Shown piece by piece: positions 26,514-33,561 of a DNA stretch of 36,392 nucleotides (positions are counted from its first letter, which is position 1; each line of letters opens with the position of its first letter). The notes beneath the pieces were generated by a model. It worked only from the letters and a program-made list of their open reading frames with translations, made no database searches and was not told the DNA's origin. The stretch is from Bacteroidota bacterium. GTDB lineage: Bacteria; Bacteroidota; Ignavibacteria; Palsa-1295. Made by a program: the position numbers and the translations under genes. The DNA lies in NCBI GenBank assembly GCA_030706385.1, contig JAUZOQ010000026.1, positions 1 through 36,392 on the forward strand, read 5' to 3'.

Positions 26514-26556
26514 CAGCGAATTATTATCTGAGATTAAGTATTCAATTAGGTTTATT

Positions 26557-26582
26557 AAGTGGGAGAAATACTCCCACTTTTT
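26557..26582 (+). terminator. Strong Rho-independent terminator
   Basis: AAGTGGGAG (26557-26565) pairs perfectly with CTCCCACTT (26571-26579) around the loop AAATA, then T continues to 26582. It ends the lipoprotein transcript 13 bases before the ATG of the next gene. Confidence 0.85.
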
Positions 26583-26595
26583 GTTGATAGCTGAT

Positions 26596-28224
26596 ATGCA
26601 AAACGAAGTACTTAACCGGCCTGACGCAAAATTACTGGGCGCCCAAGCGTTACAAATTCTCGATGATCTAAGTAATATTGGGAGGAATGATAGTAACTCA
26701 GAGCTTGAAATAACCAATAAGTATCTAAAAAGTGAGGAAGCACTGCAGAATGAATATCTTCGGTGTGCTTTGCTCAGTAGAAAAGCAGTCCTTTTGCATC
26801 GAAAACGTCAGCAGCCAGAAGCAGAAACTGCTTTTGCGGAAGCATTATTGCTTTCCGAAAAATTGAACAATTATTTTATGATTGGTAAGATCTATCTTGC
26901 ATGGTCTGAAATTTCGCAAGAAAAAGGGCAAGTTGAGAGAACGTATGCGATGTTAGAAAACGCGCAAAAAAATTTCGGTAAAGCTAATCTGAGAAACTGG
27001 GAGGGAAGAGCATTATTAAATCTTGCTATTAATTATATTAATTGGGGCTCTTTTGAACAGGCTCCCGAAATTGCAGCTAGAGCAAAAGTACTTCTCGAAG
27101 ATTCACCGTATGCGGATGATCAAGCATGTTTGTATGTCAACCTTGGTGTTTTATACGGCAGACTCGGATTATACGAACAAGCACTTCAACACTATCTGAA
27201 AGCGCTTCCCTATGCGGAAGAGGTACCGTTACATCAAAAAATTGTGATTTACTATAACATCGCCAGTGATCTGCAAAGAGCAAATAGGTTCGAAGAAGCC
27301 GAGTCAAAGTTTAGGGAAGGATATTCATTCGCAAACAACGCGAATTATGCATATGGAAAACTGATTACGAAATTTGGATTAGCGAATGTAATACATGTTC
27401 AAGGCAATATTTCCGCAGCGAGGTCTGAATTCATCTCCCTTCTTGAGCTTGCTCGCGAAATTTCGGATACCCATATGGAACAATGCATTTTACATGAACT
27501 TGGCCATATAGAATTAAAAGATGGAAATCTCGATGCAGCGGAAATTATGGCAAAAGCGGCTTTAGAGATTGGAGAAAAGACCAAATTTAATGCCTTAACG
27601 GCAGATGGACACGACTTATTGCATAGGATCGCTAAGGCCAGGAACAATTATCAAACTGCACTGGAAGAATACAAAATTTTCCAAGAACAATGTCTTGAGT
27701 TTCACCAGTTGGAAATCTCACAGGTTAAATCGCAAGCGGAAACAAGAATTGAGCTTAAGAGAATTGAAATGGAAACAGACAAAACAAGGCAAAAAGCCGA
27801 GCAGCTCGAAAAAGATCTTGCCAATTCCGCCATTCACATCGCTTCCCAGACCGATCTGCTTGATAAATTCCGCGTCGATTTGCAGCAGATCGTGCTCGAG
27901 ATTGATGAGCCGATCAAAACACTGAAGAAGGTCAAAGCAAAATTAAAAGAGCTTCCGTGCAAGCAAATCGACTGGACAAAATTTGAAGTTCAGTTTTCTC
28001 AGGTGCACCCTGAGTTCAGGACGAAACTCGCCAATAAGTATCCCGACCTTACGGATATGGAGCAGCGTATTGCGGCGATGGTGCGGATGGATCTGAAATC
28101 CTCTGATATTGCCCGGCTTTTTTGCATCACCGAGCGCGCCGTAGAATTCCATCGGCTGAATCTCCGGAAGAAGCTGAATCTAAAATCGGGTGAGACTTTG
28201 CCGAAGTTTTTGTCGAATGTCTAA
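26596..28224 (+). CDS. TPR-repeat protein with C-terminal LuxR-type DNA-binding domain
   Basis: 542 residues from ATG 26596; a TTG at 26581 lies inside the terminator stem region and is unlikely. Residues about 50-360 are tetratricopeptide repeats (VYVNLGVLYGRLGLYEQALQ, YYNIASDLQRANRFEEAE, and similar). Residues about 375-440 are a coiled coil (IELKRIEMETDKTRQKAEQL). The last 60 residues are a GerE/LuxR helix-turn-helix: LTDMEQRIAAMVRMDLKSSDIARLF, ITERAVEFHRLNLRKKLNL. This architecture (TPR sensor, coiled coil, LuxR output without a receiver) is common in Bacteroidota and suggests a signal-binding transcription factor. It has no signal peptide or membrane segment. Its start, 13 bases after the terminator, has no separate promoter match, so expression may depend on read-through. 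Confidence 0.9.
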   Translation: MQNEVLNRPDAKLLGAQALQILDDLSNIGRNDSNSELEITNKYLKSEEALQNEYLRCALLSRKAVLLHRKRQQPEAETAFAEALLLSEKLNNYFMIGKIYLAWSEISQEKGQVERTYAMLENAQKNFGKANLRNWEGRALLNLAINYINWGSFEQAPEIAARAKVLLEDSPYADDQACLYVNLGVLYGRLGLYEQALQHYLKALPYAEEVPLHQKIVIYYNIASDLQRANRFEEAESKFREGYSFANNANYAYGKLITKFGLANVIHVQGNISAARSEFISLLELAREISDTHMEQCILHELGHIELKDGNLDAAEIMAKAALEIGEKTKFNALTADGHDLLHRIAKARNNYQTALEEYKIFQEQCLEFHQLEISQVKSQAETRIELKRIEMETDKTRQKAEQLEKDLANSAIHIASQTDLLDKFRVDLQQIVLEIDEPIKTLKKVKAKLKELPCKQIDWTKFEVQFSQVHPEFRTKLANKYPDLTDMEQRIAAMVRMDLKSSDIARLFCITERAVEFHRLNLRKKLNLKSGETLPKFLSNV

Positions 28225-28244
28225 CTCACCTGTTTGTTCCAGAG

Positions 28245-28277
28245 ATTGCTTCGTCGTCCTCGGCGGACTCCCGCAAT
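28245..28277. repeat. REP-like 'ATTGCTTCG...GCAATGAC' palindromic element
   Basis: ATTGC (28245-28249) and GCAAT (28273-28277) flank GTCC-TCGGC-GGAC, giving a nested stem-loop. The sequence resembles a dispersed intergenic repeat of the GATTGCTTCG...CCGCAATGAC type seen in many bacterial genomes. Only one copy is in this window. The rest of 28225-28505 shows no gene, apart from a candidate -7 element at 28343. Confidence 0.45.
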
Positions 28278-28342
28278 GACTTCCTATTGATACTGTCATC
28301 TAATAATAGACTACCGAGTAACGGCTTTTCCCCCCTTCCGGG

Positions 28343-28350
28343 TATTTTTG
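28343..28350 (+). promoter_or_regulatory. Orphan -7-like element
   Basis: TATTTTTG is identical to the -7 element of the sigma operon, but no TTTG lies 19-21 bases upstream and no convincing gene follows on this strand before the antisense gene 28506-29366. It may be chance or drive an untranslated RNA. Confidence 0.2.
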
Positions 28351-28505
28351 TGTCCGATACTTCGATGTTATTTTTTTTGCTTAACTATTTAACGAAATGG
28401 AAAACTCATTTCTCTTAGCAGCCTTCGCGGCCGGCACTCAGCCTCACAGCCAGTATAAAAGATTCTCTCTATTCGTTAAGAAGTTTCATGCGGGGCTAGA
28501 TGCAC

Positions 28506-29366
28506 TCATTGCTTCACCAGCTTCACCGTCATCTCACTTATTATCGAGTATGGGGACTTTTCTCGTTTGGCATCGATCGTCGCTATATAATGTGTCTCAA
28601 TCGCAAGACCTGTAGGAATATCGACGACGAAATCCGCAGATATATCGGAAGTCACGCTGGCATTAGTAACATCACCCCAGCCCTTATTCTCAGAACTGAT
28701 CTTCGCAAACTGTTTATCCAATGATTTCAGGGTAAAGATCGATTTCGTCGAGACTACTTTTCCGTCCTGATTCAGATAGCCGATACCTTTCCACCTGTCT
28801 CCAACGGCAACCGGATATCCCGCGAACGACGTAGTTTGAATGCATTGCTTAGCACTTCCCCTGATCATCTGAGTCATATCATCTTTTTCCGGATAGATGC
28901 TGTCAACATCCGTGCGTATGGCTTCCCCTCGCTTGTTCATATCTACCCAAAAAGTCCGCCCGATCGAGACTGTGGCAAGCGCGTACATATCTGCTACGAT
29001 TTTTTTTGTGGCTTGCGTGGTGCTATGACATTTCGAGAAATCGTCGGTCTCGACATGAATGTCCAGATTCTTGCCGCTCATGGTTATGGAGATGCTCTCG
29101 AGTTTGTACGCAAGCCGAGTGACTTCATTTTTCAATGTATCCTCTACAGTAACCAGAAATCGTGAATCAGTCTGTTGCAGGATTTTCAACTTCCCGTCCT
29201 CGTTTTCGATGAAGTCTGTTCCTTTTTGCGAACTTGTTAGCTCATAGCGGTCGCCCTTCTTTAGATTGAGCCGGAGATCGAGGGAGTCGTGAGCTTGTGC
29301 AGAGGAGTTTTCTTCTGAAATCAGAAGAATCGAGAGGATGAGGAGAAGGGGTCGAAGAGTATTCAT
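28506..29366 (-). CDS. Secreted DUF6263-like protein
   Basis: 286 residues from ATG 29366; an upstream in-frame start at 29384 adds six residues before the signal peptide and is less likely. Residues 1-24 form a signal peptide (RPLLLILSILLISEENSSAQ). The mature chain is mostly beta strands: LRLNLKKGDRYELTS, FLVTVEDTLKNEVTRLAYK, FAGYPVAVGDRWKGIGYL, and the end DFVVDIPTGLAIETHYIAT. This pattern fits DUF6263, a group of exported proteins with unknown function in Bacteroidota. It is divergent from rsmA with a 59-base gap. Confidence 0.75.
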   Translation of the reverse strand: MNTLRPLLLILSILLISEENSSAQAHDSLDLRLNLKKGDRYELTSSQKGTDFIENEDGKLKILQQTDSRFLVTVEDTLKNEVTRLAYKLESISITMSGKNLDIHVETDDFSKCHSTTQATKKIVADMYALATVSIGRTFWVDMNKRGEAIRTDVDSIYPEKDDMTQMIRGSAKQCIQTTSFAGYPVAVGDRWKGIGYLNQDGKVVSTKSIFTLKSLDKQFAKISSENKGWGDVTNASVTSDISADFVVDIPTGLAIETHYIATIDAKREKSPYSIISEMTVKLVKQ

Positions 29367-29381
29367 GCGAAAATAGATCGA

Positions 29382-29389
29382 CAAAGATA
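29382..29389 (-). promoter_or_regulatory. Candidate -7 element for the DUF6263-like gene
   Basis: The minus strand reads TATCTTTG, a full match to TAnnTTTG, 15 bases upstream of the start at 29366, giving a very short leader. No -33 match was seen. Confidence 0.35.
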
Positions 29390-29425
29390 CGGATAATTCG
29401 ATATTTCGCCGTGTTTGACATCCCG

Positions 29426-30256
29426 ATGAAATTCAAAGCTAATAAGTCGCTCGGGCAGAATTTTCTTGTCGATGAGAAGGCCCGGAATCGGATCGCAGAA
29501 GCCGCAGGGATTGCCGAAGGAGACGTTGTGATCGAGATCGGCCCGGGCACAGGCCTTTTAACAAAAGAGCTGTTAAAACGGCCCTTGCGAAAGCTCATTG
29601 CTTACGAAGTCGACGCCGGAGCGATCGATTTGCTCAGGACTGAGATCCAAGACGAGCGCTTCGATCTGCGAGGTGAGGACTTCCTGAAAGCTGATCTCTT
29701 AGCCCTCAGTTCGGAATTCGGATCACGGTTGAAAGTGATCGGGAATATCCCGTATTACATCACGAGCCCCATCATTTTCAAGCTGATCGATGACCGCCAG
29801 GTGATCAGGGATGCAACGCTACTGATCCAGCTCGAAGTGGCCGAGCGCCTGGTCGCCAATCCACGAACAAAGGAATATGGTATTCCTACCGTACTAGCTA
29901 ACTTCTTTGGTGAGGTGAAGTTCTGCTTCAAGGTGAAGGCCGGCTGCTTCAGGCCGGTACCGAACGTTGATTCGGCGCTCATCAAGATCGATTTCCTTCG
30001 AGATTATCTTTCCCGAAGCGGTACTAGAGAACCTGACGGTTTTGAAGCAAAAACCTTCCAGCGATTCGTGCGTACGATGTTCGCCATGCGTCGCAAGATG
30101 CTTCGCAACAACCTCAAGAGCTATCTCAGTACCGGCGACTTTGGCAAAGCGGTCGAAGATGTGGCCATCGAACGGTATCTCAGCCAGCGTGCCGAAGAGC
30201 TTGATGTGGAGGAATTCCTGAGATTCTTCATGGCAGTCGAGAAGTGGGTCAAATAA
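29426..30256 (+). CDS. rsmA: 16S rRNA (adenine(1518)-N6/adenine(1519)-N6)-dimethyltransferase
   Basis: 276 residues from ATG 29426; a GTG at 29411 adds five residues and is less likely because the family begins with KANKSLGQNFL. RsmA (KsgA) dimethylates two adjacent adenines at the 3' end of 16S rRNA during small-subunit maturation. Motifs seen are KSLGQNFLVDE, motif I VVIEIGPGTGLLTKEL, motif IV VIGNIPYYITSPIIF, RDATLLIQLEVAERLVA, and FRPVPNVDSALIKI. The C-terminal helical part includes FVRTMFAMRRKMLRNNLKS. Its neighbours are unrelated, and the gene probably starts from the 59-base divergent spacer. Confidence 0.96.
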   Translation: MKFKANKSLGQNFLVDEKARNRIAEAAGIAEGDVVIEIGPGTGLLTKELLKRPLRKLIAYEVDAGAIDLLRTEIQDERFDLRGEDFLKADLLALSSEFGSRLKVIGNIPYYITSPIIFKLIDDRQVIRDATLLIQLEVAERLVANPRTKEYGIPTVLANFFGEVKFCFKVKAGCFRPVPNVDSALIKIDFLRDYLSRSGTREPDGFEAKTFQRFVRTMFAMRRKMLRNNLKSYLSTGDFGKAVEDVAIERYLSQRAEELDVEEFLRFFMAVEKWVK

Positions 30257-30302
30257 CCTCTCTTGGCGTAAGAAACATCGAAGATCCCCACCATTAAGAG
30301 TA

Positions 30303-30334
30303 TCTGGCTATAAGCGAAAGCTGACGTATTTTTG
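30303..30334 (+). promoter_or_regulatory. Promoter of the PAP2-family gene
   Basis: TATTTTTG (30327-30334) matches TAnnTTTG. TCTG (30303-30306) lies 20 bases upstream as a degenerate -33. Transcription near 30341 would leave about 19 bases before the TTG start at 30360, which supports that start. Confidence 0.5.
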
Positions 30335-30359
30335 TAGTACCGACTTACACAACATTTTT

Positions 30360-31364
30360 TTGAAGAACCAACCGAAGCAGCCTGGTTTTTTCCGTGGCAT
30401 CATACGCGTCACCTCGCCGACGGAAATGATCACCTTCATTTTTATCGTGTTGATGCTGGCCCTGACTGCCATCTTCCAGGACCATCTCGATACCATCGGC
30501 ATTGTCATTAATTCTTCCATTCTGCTCAGTGCAATCGTCATTGTTAATTTCATTCGTACTAAGAGTGACTCGAAATTCGTTCGCGGGCTCCATACGTTCT
30601 ATATTATTCCAGTCGTTCTGTTAGTCTTCAAAACCGTTGAAAAACTTTCGTTTTCAATACACGGTCGTGATTATGATAACATCCTCATGGCAATCGATCG
30701 CGGATTTTTCGGAGCAAACCCTACGGTTTGGCTTTATGAGCATATCCCCGTGATGCCTCTGTTTGTCGAGATCATGCAGATCTGTTATTTCTCCTACTAT
30801 TTTCTGCCGATCATCCTTGCCGTCGAACTCTTCATTCGGCGCAGGCATGATCATACGGAAGACCGGTATACGGATGAGCTCGAGCAGCTGCGCTTCATCA
30901 TGATCTACGGTTTGCTGACGTCGTACCTGGGGTATTTTTCCATGCCCGGCATAGGTCCGCGATTTACGATCCACGACTTCTGGGGAATATCGAAAGAACT
31001 GCCTGGTATCTATTTTACCGAACCGATTCGATGGTTTATCAATCTCGCAGAAAATATCAGAGTCGGGATGACAAATGCACAAGCTGCACATGTTGTTACA
31101 CGCGACGTCTTCCCGAGCGGCCATACCGAACTTGCCTTGCTTTCAATGATCCTTGCGTTTCGATTCAATGCGCGGGCCCGCTGGGTGATCCTGTTCCTTG
31201 GCACGGGATTGATCTTCTCGACCGTTTATCTTCGATATCATTACGTGATCGATGTTCTTGGCGGTACTCTTCTTGCCTTGATCACGCTTTGGTCTGCACC
31301 ACCTTTAATGCGTTATTTTATGGGCCTCAAGCGAAAGATCGGCAGATATTTGGGAAAGGCGTAG
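30360..31364 (+). CDS. PAP2-family membrane phosphatase / phosphotransferase
   Basis: 334 residues from TTG 30360; the next in-frame ATG (30426) would remove the basic N-terminus and lies deeper in the first membrane helix region. About six to seven membrane helices are visible. The PAP2 active site includes the FPSGHTE motif at about 250-256 and the LRYHYVIDVLGG motif at about 290-300, giving the conserved SGH and H-x3-D. The upstream PGIGPR segment fits the Aur1/inositolphosphotransferase-like branch (PAP2_3). It may act on undecaprenyl pyrophosphate, phosphatidic acid, or transfer a phospho-head group; the substrate is unknown. It acts with its active site on the periplasmic face. Confidence 0.9.
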   Translation: MKNQPKQPGFFRGIIRVTSPTEMITFIFIVLMLALTAIFQDHLDTIGIVINSSILLSAIVIVNFIRTKSDSKFVRGLHTFYIIPVVLLVFKTVEKLSFSIHGRDYDNILMAIDRGFFGANPTVWLYEHIPVMPLFVEIMQICYFSYYFLPIILAVELFIRRRHDHTEDRYTDELEQLRFIMIYGLLTSYLGYFSMPGIGPRFTIHDFWGISKELPGIYFTEPIRWFINLAENIRVGMTNAQAAHVVTRDVFPSGHTELALLSMILAFRFNARARWVILFLGTGLIFSTVYLRYHYVIDVLGGTLLALITLWSAPPLMRYFMGLKRKIGRYLGKA

Positions 31365-31419
31365 TGATATGCGGACTAGAAGTTCGTAGCAGGACGATCT
31401 GCACATTCGAGAGGACCGC

Positions 31420-31836
31420 TCATGTTTTTATCGGAGTAGTCGTAGTTTCGGGCAGGCAACACTTCTTTATCAGAGCAAGTCGTGATCTGGCGATTCTTGC
31501 TTCTTCGATATCAACCTGATAGCCGTCGTATCGAGCGGAGATGCTTGCTTCGTAGAGGAATTTGTAAGCGTCGTGGGCTGACTTCATTTTTTTGTGAACG
31601 AGGGTGATCCGTGACTGATGGCTATCTCTGCTAAAATCATCGTGCTTGTTCCTGTCAAGATAATATTCATCGAAATCCGCGTAAGAATCGCTTCCAAGTG
31701 TCAATGGGAAAAGGCAGCTTTCGATGAAATACCTGGCAGAGTAGAATGCTGTTGTCACCACCCAGTCATTCCACATTCCGGTCGAAAGCAGATGGTCGCA
31801 TAATGATTCATTCAGCAGAGCAAGAGAAGTATTCAT
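31420..31836 (-). CDS. HEPN-like domain protein (possible RNase toxin or defence component)
   Basis: 138 residues, all-helical. It resembles HEPN domains. The first helices read LLNESLCDHLLSTGMWNDWVV and TTAFYSARYFIESCLF, matching the 'W-x-V-x-x-x-YYxAxxx' core. The central part has SHQSRITLVHKKM, containing an RX4H pair (Arg76-His81) like the HEPN RNase site, plus His73. The C-terminal helices include AYKFLYEASISARYDGYQV, the usual 'YxxLxxxSxxARY'. HEPN proteins are often RNases in toxin-antitoxin, CRISPR and abortive-infection systems, though non-catalytic forms exist. The start overlaps the upstream gene by four bases (ATGA). Function is inferred from distant resemblance only. Confidence 0.6.
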   Translation of the reverse strand: MNTSLALLNESLCDHLLSTGMWNDWVVTTAFYSARYFIESCLFPLTLGSDSYADFDEYYLDRNKHDDFSRDSHQSRITLVHKKMKSAHDAYKFLYEASISARYDGYQVDIEEARIARSRLALIKKCCLPETTTTPIKT

Positions 31837-32336
31837 TGCGCGATGGACTTGTGAAAATAAATATATCCTTCTGAAATAACCTTCATGTCGTCATATTTTT
31901 CTCCCTTGCCAAAGAAATGGAATTCAATGGAGAATGTAGCATTCGTCTCTCTCTGGGTAAGCTCAGTCGTATAATCCAACACACGAAGGAGAGAATCATT
32001 TAGAAATTCTTCTTTCGAAAGAGCGATAAGCACTTCGAACTCATCCCAGTTAGTAATCCTTAGCTTGGCTGAGGAGGGATGAAAATTTCTTTGGCGCAGT
32101 TCTTCGAGAACGGATGCGGTCAACACCCCTGCCTTTTGTTTATTTCCTCCGAATTGTTGGTCAGCCAAGGCAATCAACCGATCGACCCCTGTTCTAACGC
32201 CTGCAGTGAACGATCCGATCATCTGATTCGGGCCGTAGCGTTCATATCCGGGTTCAGGTCCGATCCAATCGTCTTCGCTGACAACTAATCTTTGGCTCAC
32301 ATCATCTCTTGGCGCATTAGATTTTACCACTTGCAA
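31833..32336 (-). CDS. Unrecognised partner of the HEPN-like protein
   Basis: 167 residues from a TTG at 32336, or 165 from GTG at 32330, which has GGGAG six bases upstream and may be the true start. I do not recognise the family. The first 60 residues are loop-rich and include PEPGYERYGPNQMIGSF. Residues 60-90 form a helix. Residues 90-165 form an alpha/beta unit: AKLRITNWDEFEVLIALSKE, a helix NDSLLRVLDYTTELT, the strand TNATFSIEFHFFG and the end SEGYIYFHK. The size, order and translational coupling to the HEPN gene resemble antitoxin-toxin or MNT-HEPN pairs. The GSx10DxD motif of a true nucleotidyltransferase is not seen, so that identity is speculative. Confidence 0.65.
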   Translation of the reverse strand: MQVVKSNAPRDDVSQRLVVSEDDWIGPEPGYERYGPNQMIGSFTAGVRTGVDRLIALADQQFGGNKQKAGVLTASVLEELRQRNFHPSSAKLRITNWDEFEVLIALSKEEFLNDSLLRVLDYTTELTQRETNATFSIEFHFFGKGEKYDDMKVISEGYIYFHKSIAQ

Positions 32337-32429
32337 CTCCCATTCCTTCCTAAAATGAGGTCATTTCCCAAGTAGCAAATTCTATACCAATTTCAAAGTA
32401 AGCTCAACAGTTCTTCTATCACACCGGTA

Positions 32430-32450
32430 AGAATCTTGCCACAAGATTCT
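32430..32450. promoter_or_regulatory. Perfect 9-bp inverted repeat, probable operator
   Basis: AGAATCTTG (32430-32438) and CAAGATTCT (32442-32450) are perfect inverted copies around CCA. They lie in the divergent spacer between the HEPN-like module and the AraC region, 16 bases before a candidate -33 element. No T run follows on either strand, so a dimeric repressor or activator site is more likely than a terminator. Confidence 0.55.
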
Positions 32451-32465
32451 GTTCGTTATGACAAA

Positions 32466-32495
32466 TTGTTTTACTCGGCAGTACCGATAATTTCC
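32466..32495 (+). promoter_or_regulatory. Partial Bacteroidota promoter upstream of the AraC region
   Basis: TTG (32466-32468) and TAATTTCC (32488-32495) are 19 bases apart. The -7 element matches TAnnTTTG except at the last two bases. Transcription would start near 32502, just before the ATG at 32512. Confidence 0.35.
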
Positions 32496-32511
32496 AGATA
32501 TAGCGTTACTT

Positions 32512-32775
32512 ATGACCTTATTTCAGCACGCGACAGCGATTTCGAATTTGGCACACCTGTTGAAAAGTAGCCTTGACGGGAAGGGGACAAAACTCCCCGC
32601 TTATGATCCGAAAAATATTGACGATTCTTACGAATCCGGTGTGGGATTAATCAAGGTCACCAATTGTGCAGAAATGAAAGATGCGAGATGGATTGCGAAA
32701 TACTCGGATTTCGAATTTGAATGGGAATGCTTCGACAAAGCTGTATATCAGATACATGGTCAGTATTCGGTGTAA
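32512..32775 (+). CDS. Small ORF overlapping the AraC gene start (doubtful)
   Basis: 87 residues from ATG 32512. It has no signal peptide or recognised motif; the chain contains SSLDGKGTKLPAYDPKN and ends HGQYSV. It overlaps the AraC gene by up to 95 bases in a different frame, including DNA that encodes the conserved AraC-family N-terminus (KLYIRYMVS). It could be a leader ORF that couples AraC translation, or a non-coding open frame. The candidate promoter at 32466-32495 ends about 17 bases before its ATG, which is the only support. Confidence 0.3.
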   Translation: MTLFQHATAISNLAHLLKSSLDGKGTKLPAYDPKNIDDSYESGVGLIKVTNCAEMKDARWIAKYSDFEFEWECFDKAVYQIHGQYSV

Positions 32776-33304
32776 GCTGATCGTTAAATCTGAAATCGAG
32801 AAACTCGGACTTCATCACTCAGCTATAAAACTCGGTGAAGTCGATATCAAGGAGCCGATATCCGACGAAACTCGCAATACCCTAAACACACGACTCAAAC
32901 GATGGGGACTGGAGTTGATGGAAGATAAGCGATCAATCCTCATCGAGAGGATCAAGGATGTTATCATTGAAACGATCCATTACGCCGATGAATCCGTCAA
33001 AATTAATTTCTCCGAATTGCTCAGTGAAAGATTGGGATACAGTTATACTTATCTAGCAAATATTTTTTCGGAAACAACGGGCTCAACGATTGAGCACTTC
33101 GTAATCGCTCATCGAATAGAGCGCGTAAAGGAGTTGCTCATGTATGATGATCTTACCCTCAACGAAATAGCTTACAAACTTCATTATAGCAGTGTTGCAC
33201 ATCTATCCCACCAATTTAAGAAAGTCACTGGGCTCACTCCAACTTTTTTTAAGCATTTGCGTCATAAGCGCCTAACCGGTCGCGAAAAAATCGTCGCTCT
33301 ATGA
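32681..33304 (+). CDS. AraC-family regulator with HMA-like N-terminal domain
   Basis: The open frame gives 207 residues from ATG 32681. Conserved sequence starts at KLYIRYMVSIRCKLIVKSEI, so a TTG at 32717 (195 residues) is a likely true start; ATG 32756 would lose conserved residues. The N-terminal part (about 20-85) resembles a ferredoxin-like heavy-metal-associated fold, common in this Bacteroidota AraC group but with a single Cys instead of CxxC. Residues about 105-200 are the AraC double helix-turn-helix: SELLSERLGYSYTYLANIFS, then LTLNEIAYKLHYSSVAHLSHQFKKVTGLTP. Its ligand is unknown. It may bind the inverted repeat at 32430-32450 and control itself and the divergent HEPN pair (inference). 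Confidence 0.88.
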   Translation: MRDGLRNTRISNLNGNASTKLYIRYMVSIRCKLIVKSEIEKLGLHHSAIKLGEVDIKEPISDETRNTLNTRLKRWGLELMEDKRSILIERIKDVIIETIHYADESVKINFSELLSERLGYSYTYLANIFSETTGSTIEHFVIAHRIERVKELLMYDDLTLNEIAYKLHYSSVAHLSHQFKKVTGLTPTFFKHLRHKRLTGREKIVAL

Positions 33305-33445
33305 GACTGGGGATGGATTGGGGGAAAAATGGTGATTTCAAGCATTCCTTACACTTTGGGCCAGAGGAATTGACTACCTCTAAGTACTATCTCTTTTGAT
33401 TTTGCCTGAATTCGTCAGATTCCAACTTTGGCAAGATATTTGCTG

Positions 33446-33550
33446 GGCATGGCAGTTCTGGTTCCCATAAAACTACTGACCATGCCTTATCGGTCCGTAG
33501 TGTATCCCGTGGCAGGGGCATCTACTCGGGTAGGTGCCCCTAGTTTTTTT
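33446..33550 (+). ncRNA. Candidate structured RNA ending in the 33514-33550 terminator
   Basis: An 11-bp stem GGCATGG-CAGT (33446-33456) / ACTG-A-CCATGCC (33475-33486) with one bulged A encloses an 18-base loop. It is followed after 27 bases by a very strong terminator hairpin. The structure lies over 140 bases after the AraC stop, has no ORF, and has a one-mismatch -7-like GATATTTG at 33435-33442 that lacks a -33. It could be a small RNA or a long structured 3' UTR of the AraC mRNA. The upstream part, 33305-33434, shows no other feature. Confidence 0.4.
33514..33550 (+). terminator. Very strong Rho-independent terminator
   Basis: AGGGGCATCTAC (33514-33525) pairs with GTAGGTGCCCCT (33530-33541), twelve pairs including one G-U, around a TCGG tetraloop, then AG and seven T. 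The T run points to the plus strand, so it ends the AraC or sRNA transcript and not the minus-strand gene at 33562. Confidence 0.85.
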
Positions 33551-33561
33551 CGGAGAGCAGA

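Noticed and set aside
28397-28615. 72-residue plus-strand ORF after the orphan -7 element
   Set aside because: It runs antisense into the 28506-29366 gene, and its composition has no domain or signal pattern.
31833-32336. Nucleotidyltransferase (MNT) identity for the HEPN partner
   Set aside because: The GSx10DxD motif is not visible; only weak overall similarity in size and context.
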